DNA of 64,000 nucleotides from Zygaena filipendulae. Taxonomy: Eukaryota; Arthropoda; Insecta; Lepidoptera; Zygaenidae. Each line of letters opens with the position of its first letter. Position 1 is the stretch's first letter. The notes below the pieces were generated by a model that was given only the letters and a program-made list of their open reading frames with translations, was not told the origin of the DNA and ran no database searches. Position numbers and translations under genes: made by a program. Location: NCBI GenBank assembly GCA_907165275.2, contig OU015666.1, forward strand, positions 2,758,001-2,822,000. The letters run 5' to 3'. Below, one piece after another: positions 1-8,800 of this stretch.

Positions 1-560
1 AACATGCAAGGAAGGCGACAGGCGCCCAATAGGGTACTTGCATGAATATTTTTTTTCAGTCTATTTTAAAGATATATAGCCTATTTAAACAAAGCAAGAA
101 TAAGAAAAAATATATATGCACAAATTAATGAAATAGAGCGTTTCAAAGTTCCTACTTTAGACCTTACCGCCGAAACGCGGAATGACGTCACTTGTTCAAA
201 ATTACGCCTTATTAATCTGTGATAGAAATGTCACTGTCGTATTGACAGGGTCATGTGACACTGACAGACAGATAACTTCAATATCCAAAAGCGAAATTAA
301 GGTTGAACTGTGTCGATTTACTTCCAAAAGTTCCAGTAAAGAATCGAAATGCATGTTACCGATGCATTTTAAAGTAAAAAACTTCAGAAAATGGAAAATA
401 TGTGTTGACTGTATGCACTTAGTTTCTTTTGCCTTCTCTGAAAGAGGTTAATGTTTCCTAAAAAAATAAAAGTGACGTCCTGTGTCAAGCGCGGCTGTGA
501 TTGGTGTTTCGTTGCAACGTTCCGTTTCACAAAATTAAAAGTTGAATATTTTGGAAACTA

Positions 561-2107
561 CACACATCAAAAATGTCTAGGGATCAAGTGCATTTTAGAG
601 AATTGCCGCCAATTGGGATTATTATTGTAACTTTTCTGGATCCTTTTTGAATTTTTTTATTGAATTTCACCATTTCAATAAAGAATTTTATTCAAATTTT
701 GTTTAAACTTTTAAAAATAACTGTCATTAAAAATCCCTATAAAAGCGTGTGACGGCGGTTTTACAAAAACATTAAAATTTCTGCATCGTAACTGAAAAAA
801 ATTGCATCGGTATGGAGCGATGACACCACTTGCCTAGACAAGAGATGCTGAGAGCCGTTGGAATGTTGGAAGCTGGCACCAGGCAACGCCCTATGGCTAC
901 TGCTGTTAGGACAAGGCAGAGCGTCATAAGCCGCCTATGGACACGCTATCGCATCACGGGCAGTGTGGCCGAGCGACATGGAGGGCGAACTCGTATCACC
1001 ACTCGAAGACACGACCGGTATATCCAGAATACAGCGCGAAGAAATCGTACTATGACCGCCATGATGATAACTACGAGGCTCCACAGCGCTTCAGGCTTAC
1101 TGATAAGCGATCAAACCATACGTAATCGTTTAAGAGAAGTGGGTCTGCGATCCTGAAGGCCTCTGAGAGTTCCACCAATAGCGCCCCGCAATCGTACAGC
1201 CCGTTTACAATGGGCTCGCGAAGACAGTAATTAGGAGGAAGAAGACTAGCGTGGTGTTTGCTTTTCCGAGGAATCTCGTTTCGGTATGAGGCCGGATACA
1301 AGACGTAAATTAGTTTGGAGAAGCCCTGGACGTCAAGAACGATTGAAATTCTGTTAGGAAGTTCATCCATATGAAGGGGGAACAATGATGGTTTTAGCGG
1401 GTATTAAGATCGGTGGAAGAACCGATCTCATTTGGATCAGGGGCAACCTTAATGCTCGGATTTATGCGACAAGTATTGTATCAGATGTAATCATCCCTTT
1501 GCGAAGCCAGTTGGGTGATTCGTTTCAACTTATGCACGACAATGCACGTCCACACACTGCTGGAGTCGTAACACGCACTCTTGCCAATGCTGATATCAAC
1601 GTCCTGCCGTGGCCTGCTCAATCACCAGACTTAAATCCTACTGAGCCCGCATGGGTTATACTCCAAAGAAGAGCTCTGCCGAGTATGAACGCCGTAAATA
1701 CCCCACAACAACTTTTTGACTTCTTACAAAGAACGTGGGTGGCCATTCCTCAAAGTGATTTTGATGAACTGATTTTAAGCATACCAAATCGCTGCGAATG
1801 TGTGATTCGTGTGAATGGAAGGAACACAGATTATTTTAATTTGTTTATTCATTACAATAAAAGTTTAAAAAACCCCTGTTTTTGCCTTTTTTGCAATTTT
1901 ATTGTCGACTTGGAATTGGTTCAATTTCTCACATCTTACAAAAAATGAATATTTTCTTAATTTATTCAAAATTTGGGGATTAGTTGTTAATTTAGATTTG
2001 GGAAATAAGGTAGGCAACAAGCCCAGAAGATTAGATTAGATTTAAATTAATTGGGTTTCTTTTTATAGCAAAAAATGCACTTGATCCCTAGACACTTTTG
2101 ATGTGTG
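561..2107 (+). mobile_element. Tc1-like DNA transposon, degenerate
   Basis: Terminal inverted repeats of 36 bp with one mismatch lie at 561-596 and 2072-2107. Both start CACACATCAAAA and include the core GTCTAGGGATCAAGTGCATT. TA dinucleotides at 559-560 and 2108-2109 flank the element, the target-site duplication expected of Tc1/mariner transposons. The length of about 1.55 kb fits an autonomous family member with one transposase gene, which is present but broken. It is inserted inside another inverted-repeat element. Confidence 0.9.
812..1945 (+). pseudogene. Tc1-family transposase pseudogene (DD34E)
   Basis: One reading frame carries a Tc1-type transposase: an N-terminal helix-turn-helix region (from about 830), then the DDE catalytic domain. 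The second aspartate is in MHDNARPHTA (Asp codon 1538-1540) and the glutamate in PDLNPTEPAW (codon 1643-1645), 34 residues apart, the DD34E spacing of the Tc1 family. The first catalytic aspartate, normally in a F-S-D-E-S motif, reads Glu (codon 1268-1270). In-frame stops occur at 821, 1154, 1232, 1247 and 1355. There is no frameshift between the two halves, so decay was by point mutation. The gene cannot make an active enzyme. Confidence 0.9.
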
Positions 2108-2204
2108 TATTGAAATTTTTTTAGTAAATCTTTCACGATAACGCTTTTCTAAGGCTCTGTTTTTGAAATATTTCTTATTATAAATTTCATGCAAGTACCC
2201 TATT

Positions 2205-2484
2205 ATGAAATAACCCACTAACGCATGGAGAGGTACCTACCTACTTACAACATTAATAAATTAATGAAATTATCTACCGTTCATAAACTAAAAAGCACGC
2301 TTTAATGGTAAATTCAACTAAATAGTAATAAGTAAATAATTATTTAAAATAACTAATAAACACGGTTTCAGAAAACGAAACAAAAAAGTAAAAAATAATT
2401 TTCAAATTAAATTGAAAATATCTAGTGTGATTAACAAAAAAAGTTATTATAATATATAAAGCTGGATTGCCACTCACTCATTGA
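2205..2484. other. AT-rich spacer, nothing recognised
   Basis: Low-complexity AT-rich DNA between the inverted-repeat element and the first copy of the ATGGCGG-rich repeat. I see no gene or repeat boundary in it. Confidence 0.5.
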
Positions 2485-2996
2485 CATAATTGTTCTCCCA
2501 GAAGGAGCATCTCTAGGTTGATACAATGTATGGAACATGTAGAGGGGACGTTTCGGTGATTATGGGAAAACCTCGACATCTTCGATTCCTGCTTCTCATC
2601 AGGTAGCGAGTCGACTGCCCGCCGAAACTATCCATCGAAAGTGAAAACGTTTCTAACTAAATTTCATCCACACCTTGGGCAAATTTCAATAGTGTAACTT
2701 TTTTTTCAAAATAGCGGAAAAAAACATGGCCGCCGAACAAAATTCAAACTCGATTATCTCCGAAACTATACGAGTCTGATGGGGGGTGCTCAAACAAATA
2801 TCATAGAGGTCAATGGGGGGCAACCGCCTGGCGTGGTAAAAATCCAAAATGGCGGATTCAAAATGGCGGCCGAAAAAAAAGTTGATCCGATCCGGGTGAG
2901 GTTCGGCATCCGGGGGTTTTTAGGGTCGCTGATGCCGAATATCGAATCAGTTTTTCGATTGTGTCATTTTTCAAGATGGCCGCCGAACATTAGTTG
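2485..2996 (+). repeat. ATGGCGG-rich dispersed repeat, copy A
   Basis: About 510 bp closely similar to 4521-5026, from CATAATTGTTCTCCCAGAAG to the shared end GAACATTAGTTG. Both copies hold several ATGGCGG or CCGCCAT-like motifs (here near 2731, 2849, 2863 and 2976). An open frame of about 65 codons is shared by both copies (here within 2779-3024), but it has no recognisable domain and may be open only because the copies are young. No terminal inverted repeats were found. Confidence 0.8.
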
Positions 2997-3019
2997 CAGT
3001 CTAACGCAACTAGGAACAA

Positions 3020-3330
3020 ATTAAATTTTGTTCGTGTTTAGCACTCATTTTTTTTTTAATTTTTTTTTTTCCATGGCATCAAAGATGGCCTCACATGCTA
3101 TTTCAGTCTTTTGTCTCTGAATCTTTCTTACAATCTGTCATCTGTTTGTCATGGCGACGCATGTTGTTATTTGGGAAAATAATTGTGTGATTTTTAAAAA
3201 TTTTCTGTGATTTACGCTTTGAAAAGTGCAGTGTGACTATTAAAAACTATTTTCTTGTGATTAGATAGTGAAATAGCACCGATTAGACGGTCTAGTACGT
3301 ATGTAATTTGTAGAAAAAGATAGAGTCGAC
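3020..3330. other. Spacer upstream of THAP remnant, nothing firm
   Basis: AT-rich sequence with T runs near 3050-3072. It may include 5' flank of the transposon-derived THAP gene that follows, but I cannot define a boundary. Confidence 0.3.
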
Positions 3331-3922
3331 TAAATTTAAATAAAAGGAAATTTGTCACGAAATTTCCTATAGATGAAGACCGGTAAGTACAGCTTGAGTA
3401 AAGTAATAAAGTATTTTGTTCTCTTCAGCTATCAGCAAGACTAAAATAATACACTATCTTTTTGAAATGAGAAAAAATATTTGCATCTTTGTAAACCATA
3501 GTGATGTAAATCTTCACTATCGATAAAGTGAGTCGATAAACTTTAATGAATGATGCTGTTATAGTGAATATTTTGAAATATTTTTGTATAGCTGTTGCTG
3601 CGTATACTTTTTCATTACTTACTGCAGTTTTCATTAAGTATTATGATCGTATTGTAATAAAGTGCATCTCGTCTTTTGTATAAAGAACTATATTATACTC
3701 TATCTTGTTTTTAATTGCATGATTGATAGATATTTTAATTTCAGATGTCGACAATGGGTAACAAAAATTGGAAATGATGACTTAGCTTACATTCCAATCG
3801 AAAAACTTCACGATATAAAATATGTCTGTGGAGATGTAAGGAACGAATGTCGGATACTTCTACCGATAGATATTTCTACCGATAATTTAAACAAGGCTCA
3901 ACAAGGAGGCACTGCGAAGTAA
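3331..3922 (+). pseudogene. THAP-domain gene or transposon remnant, spliced
   Basis: Two pieces join across an apparent intron (donor GTAAGT at 3383, acceptor ending at 3744) into a partial THAP zinc-finger domain. The first piece ends in KFPIDEDR; the second continues CRQWVTKIGNDDL and later KYVCGD, matching the spacing of the conserved FP, Trp and second Cys region of THAP domains. THAP domains bind DNA and occur in cellular proteins and in P-element-type transposases. The frame has a stop upstream (TAG at 3321-3323) that cuts off the N-terminal Cys pair, the usual His-Phe after the last Cys is missing, and the frame ends at 3920-3922. It is most likely a decayed transposon fragment; exact limits are uncertain. 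Confidence 0.5.
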
Positions 3923-4320
3923 ATCATTTACTTTCCCAAATAGGTTATTTAATTTTGACATAAAATGTAAATGTAATTTTTAAAAAGAAAATAAATATCT
4001 ATCTATCTAATAACATCATCATCATGACAAACTAAAATATTGGAATAATAATAAATAAATAAAAATAATAATTTATTGTTTCAATTTTACGACAAATGTT
4101 TTCCCCCGTTGTAGATTTAATTCACCTGGTATGAAGCCCACGATGCTCTAATGATAATTTATCGATATCGATTTAATCAGGAACTACATGTGGCCATCCC
4201 TATTGTTCTCGTTAATGTTGGTACCCATGAGTTATGAAGTATTTTGACAATTAAATTTTCGCTGTGTTGGTATTGCTGGGTCTGCTAAATGGATTCCAAA
4301 ACCAAGTAAGGAAGTCCCGT
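3923..4320. other. Spacer, nothing recognised
   Basis: AT-rich sequence with a short CTAT/ATC simple-repeat stretch around 4000-4025 and a TATCGATATCGAT palindrome near 4160. No gene seen. Confidence 0.4.
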
Positions 4321-4351
4321 CTCTTAAAACGTAGTGATTATTTGCTCAGTG
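4321..4351 (+). repeat. 31-bp fragment shared with 56190-56220
   Basis: The sequence beginning CTCTTAAAACGTAGTGATTA and ending TTTGCTCAGTG is identical here and near 56190. The flanks differ on both sides, so these are probably pieces of one dispersed family. Confidence 0.7.
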
Positions 4352-5065
4352 ATTAGTTGTTTGTATGGGGAAATTGTTTCGGCCCTGGCTCGGAAACTAT
4401 CGGCCGTGGGTATTGAAAAAAAAAATTGTACAGTTGGTGGTGCACTATCTTCTTCTATCGGGATATAAATAATTCCAAGATGGCGGACGGATTCGAAATG
4501 GCTGGCGAAAAAAAGTTAAGCATAATTGTTCTCCCAGAAGGAGCATCTCTAGCTCGATATAATGTATTTAAGATGTGGAAAGGAGGTTTCTGTGATTGTG
4601 GGAAAACCTTGACATCTTCGATTCCTGCTCCTCATCAGGTAGTGAGTTGACTGCCCGCCGAAACTATCCATCAAAGGTAAAACTGTTACTTACAAAGTTT
4701 GATCCACACCTTGGGCAAATTTCAATAGTGAAACTTTTTTTTCAAAATGGCGGAAAAAATCATGGCCGCCGAACAAAATTCAAACTCGATTATCTCCGAA
4801 ACTAAAAGAGTCAGGTGGGGGGTGCTCGAACAAATAGAGGTCAATGGGGGGCAACCGCCTGGCGTAGTAAAAATCCAAAATGGCGGATTCAAAATGGCGG
4901 CCGAAAAAAAAGTTGATCCGATCCGGGTGAGGTTCGGCATCCGGGGGTTTTTGGGGTCGCTGATGCCGAATATCGAATCAGTTTTTCGATTGCGTCATTT
5001 TTCAAGATGGCCGCCGAACATTAGTTGTTTGTATGGGGAAATTGTTTCGGCCCTGGCTCGGAAAC
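4352..5065 (+). repeat. Segment bounded by 46-bp direct repeats
   Basis: A 46-bp sequence beginning ATTAGTTGTTTGTATGGGG and ending GGCTCGGAAAC occurs at 4352-4397 and 5020-5065 in the same orientation. Between the two lies copy B of the ATGGCGG-rich repeat plus 123 bp of other sequence. The arrangement could be a segmental duplication, or an element whose terminal repeats are direct. I cannot choose between these. Confidence 0.75.
4521..5026 (+). repeat. ATGGCGG-rich dispersed repeat, copy B
   Basis: About 506 bp matching 2485-2996 with few differences. ATGGCGG or its complement appears near 4746, 4763, 4879, 4893 and 5007, with one more just upstream near 4480. The shared open frame runs through 4747-5175 with no recognised domain. 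Its right end overlaps the start of the 46-bp direct repeat. Confidence 0.8.
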
Positions 5066-5528
5066 GCGAGCTGCTCGCAGCTCGCGCACAGGGCGAATCT
5101 AGTTTTACTGTAAAGCTGTTTTCCACACTTATATTTTTATTGCAAATTATTTTTTACTTTTTCGTCGTTTTCTAGCGTGATTTAACTTAATGTATTTTTT
5201 TTTTAACACGAGAGAACAAAGATAAATACCTACAGTATGCAAACTTAAAAGGCTTAACTATAATTTTAATTTCTATGGATCAATAAGTACCTACGTTAAG
5301 TAGTGGAACTTTACCTTTTTCCTCGTTTTTTAATTAATTTCATGACAATAAATATTACCTATTGAAGTGCGCCATGTTTCGTTTCACGAAGATTTCGCGT
5401 CACCAAAACGCAAACTGCAAAAAAATTTAATCCAATTTCACTCATGATCCACGCACTGCCATCGTGCCATCATGTAGAGGTATAACCAAAAGCAAAGCGA
5501 ACGCACTGAAGCAGTCCGCAGTCGTCGC

Positions 5529-5538
5529 GCGCATGCGC
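5529..5538. promoter_or_regulatory. GCGCATGCGC palindrome in the putative wun promoter
   Basis: GCGCATGCGC lies in a locally GC-rich stretch (5500-5545), about 150 bp before the predicted start codon. It matches the core of the NRF-1 / Erect wing binding site often found in TATA-less housekeeping promoters. No clear TATA box is seen between it and the start codon. The promoter role is inferred from position and motif only. Confidence 0.4.
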
Positions 5539-5687
5539 TCCGTGTCTGACGTGTGGTGTATGATTTTGTGATTTTGACTTTTGACAGATATTTTCGTAAC
5601 GAACTCGTCTTTTACTACGTAACACATTGTGTGAAAGTGTCGAACTATTTTCGATAAATAACAAAAAGACTATAAATTGAAAAAAAA

Positions 5688-5805
5688 ATGGAGAGAAATG
5701 ACGGCAAAGTGAATTCAAACACTCGTAATTATTCGATAACACTTGATCCCGATTCTAGTTTCGTTTTGCGTAAAATTCTTTCGGATTTTGTTATACTTTT
5801 CTGCG
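5688..5805 (+). CDS. wun: wun exon 1 (residues 1-39 plus one base)
   Basis: Starts at an ATG in the good context AAAATGG and encodes a polar N-terminus ([10 protein letters not shown]...) followed by the start of the first membrane helix ([11 protein letters not shown]). The donor is GTAAGA, leaving one base of codon 40 (phase 1). The cytosolic N-terminus is typical of LPPs. The last 15 residues resemble those of the putative paralogue exon at 62291. Confidence 0.85.
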
Positions 5806-8800
5806 GTAAGATATATTTTTTTTAAATAAATATTATTACCTAATAGGAATAATTATATAGTAGATTTTATAGTAGATACGTACTAGGTTATAATATATTT
5901 TGAATTATTTCACCCACTTCTTACCAATATTTATTTACCTTAGTCCATAGTAAATGACAACCAGTAAAAAACATATAGGTACTTAATAATAATATTCATA
6001 TGAATATTTTACCTGTGATTTAGCAATTGTTGTTTGACCATCCGGTTTTGTTTATGGAATTACCAAATATTAGTTAGGTATTACCTGTATTATTTTAACA
6101 ATTAGGAAAGGTAGGTACATGCTCAACAGATAAATGCTATAAACATGATAATATTTTCTACCTATAATTTACCACTATTACCCTTATTGCAATCAATCAC
6201 CCATACTGATATCATTTCAAACTCTATTTAAGAAATTGTAAATTTAATCGATACCTAAATAAGTAAACAAAAAATATATATTTAAAACTACACTATTAAT
6301 CTCATATAAATTATTATTAAGTACAATAAACAAAAATGTCTGTCTTGAATTTTTATAACACAAGCTGGAGCCTATGTAGCAAGGTTTGATAATTTTGGTG
6401 TTCCACAAGAATTCTTTTCTATAAAGAATCTTTAAAAGCATACACAGCACTACTCACTAGGGTTTCATCTTAATCTCAATGGTTTAAGAAAGCATAGAGG
6501 ATACCCAAACATTTATTTTTGTTTATAAAGATAAAATACTATAAAAATCTATATGTTACCTAGATGTTATTTCTCCAATAAAGTAGTTTTTAAAGCTTAT
6601 CGTCTAGGTTTGTGACAAAAGCTAAAAAGTCCCTTCGCACCTCAGTGGTATCTTGAAAGCATAAAAAGTGGCCAAGTTTGGAAGTTTAGTAGGTGTGTAA
6701 ATACTATTAAAAAACATTAAAATATATAATTCTGGTAGGTATATGACCTACCAAAATTATATGTTTTAATGATTGAAAAACTTCCAATGATATGGTAATA
6801 ATAAAAACATGCGAGTAACTTGTACTAATATGTGTAGTAAGCGTTATAAAGTCAGTATTTATAAAAAAATAACAGTAAATATTTATTATTTTCTGAAAGA
6901 AAGTATGGAAATGTATTTTAACTATGTATTTAAATAAAAATGCATAGCTTGCTACATTGTTTTATGATGGGGTAGAAGTATCAAAATATTAAACAAATTA
7001 ACACTGGTGCATTAACATATCACATCCAATGTTGCACACAAGCCGGAGTTCTCAGACCAACAGTGGCTGCATTGTCAATGCGTTTCAAGTGTGACCCATT
7101 CATTGCATGACCCCGGACTCTGGTCTCATTCATGTGGCACAACTTTTTGATTATTGTGTTACGGAGAATTTTTTCACAGCAACAAAAGCTTACTTGTTGC
7201 AAAAATTGTGCAGAAAAATTTATGGTAACTATTACCAATTAATTTTTATTAAATGACTAGATGTTATGATTTTACCCATTGGAATATTATCATTAATAGC
7301 TACTAGCTAGGGAGCTGGCGGCAATTTAGGTATATGATTTCATCGTCGTTGATACCAAGACGTAATGTAGTCTGGACTTATATTAACTAGATAAAATAGG
7401 TGGCCTCAGGTAGCTCTGATTTTTTTTAATAATAATTTTGAAATTGTAAAAAGAAAAACATCTTAAATTTTAATTATAATATCGTTTCTGTCATCAATTA
7501 TATCTTATTAAATACGTTTCATAGATGGTGAAATAAAAAGCTGGCAGAAGTCAGGATGGTGGGAGTTTTTCTTAATTCAGCATCTCAGCTTATTTTTCTT
7601 ACAGTTACCTACTTTTGCGTAAGTAGGTATGTATAATCGATCAGCAGATTATCGAAGTATCGTTTCAGTCACAAATTGTGACTGAATCGATAATAAAAAC
7701 CATGTGCTAAATGCTAATGGAGGCCGAGGGAAACCTCAGCCCTCTTAGCCAGGTTGACAATCTGTTGTCGTTAACTCGTCGACAAAGGTTCTAACAGCGA
7801 CCACATCGTCATGTCAACTCATGTGGTGCACGTAAAATCGTCCAATCAGAGGGCCAGCTTGCTTGACCACGTGACATGACAATAGGGATGTGGACTACTT
7901 TTGAAAATCAAAATTCTAATTAGTCCGTCAGTTAGAAAATAAAAAACAATAGACATGTATTTTTTGCTTTTTCAAATAAATTAAAATATATCTACAGAGA
8001 TAAAGCGCATTAAAGTTTAGGGTGAGTGGGTCGTGACGTCACTAACCGATAAAACCGCCATACAAACTGTCCGAATAGTGACGTCACGCGAAATTTCACC
8101 TCAATATATCGCCGTTATTTTTGATTACGTAAAAAAGAAAAAATACGTGTCCAATATTTTTTAATAATCTACAAGACGCACTAAAAATTAAAAATTAGTC
8201 TACATGCTCATTCATAATGTCAGCCGAAAGATGTCAACTGCTGGACATAGGCCGGTCCTTCGCTTCCCGCATCCAACGGCGTCCCGCGACATTCACCGCG
8301 TCGCGCGTCGGTCGTCGGTCTCGGAGCGGGCCTGACATGAAGATTCGTTCACTATTATCATAGATTGTGACCTTGACTAAAAGGGCTTTGGTTTTACGAT
8401 CAATTCAAGTTTAGTGATGGAGTTTTTTTGGAGTTTTTTGGCGGGAATCAAAGATGGCGGTTCGGTCATTTATTTTCATGTCGATAAAAAATGGTTAAAA
8501 ATGGATTTTGTTGTGTTAAAGGTGCTGTATTGGACAATAATTTTCACAGTGACGGTTTTTTTATGTGCTCAAGAAGATGTATATAACATTTCGAGCTGAT
8601 TTCTTCGGTTTATTCTAAGAGCTCCGAGAAAGTACCGTAGCTTGCAAGTTCAATCCGTACAACGAAGAATTTTAATAGAATATATACCTACCTATATACA
8701 TTGATCTAATTAATTTTACTTGAAACTGGCTAAATGCATTACATGCGAAAGTCCATGAAAAAGAAGAAAGAAAGAAAAGTTTAGTGACTTCTAGTATTCA

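Larger units (their letters stand above)
28..2204. mobile_element. TA-flanked inverted-repeat element, split by a Tc1-like insertion
   Basis: A perfect 19-bp inverted repeat lies at 28-46 and 2186-2204. The arms begin TAGGGTACTTGCATGAA and are bounded by TA dinucleotides, as in TA-target (mariner-like) elements. The Tc1-like transposon at 561-2107 sits between the arms, so the outer element is probably an older non-autonomous one of about 0.6 kb interrupted at position 559. The remaining interior, 47-558 and 2110-2185, holds a short open frame (182-451) that I do not recognise and consider chance. A short motif around 163-180 (TTACCGCCGAAACGC) recurs near 55583, so part of this element may be dispersed. 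Confidence 0.65.

Noticed and set aside
7020..7238. A 72-codon minus-strand frame, slightly richer in GC than its surroundings
   Set aside because: It looks a little like coding text but matches no family I know; no start context or splice sites support it.
8414..8599. A 61-codon frame whose second half ([19 protein letters not shown]) resembles a membrane helix and might be an alternative wun first exon
   Set aside because: No donor site in the required phase 1 follows; the only nearby GT sites are weak or in the wrong phase, and similarity to the real exon 1 is no more than hydrophobic composition.
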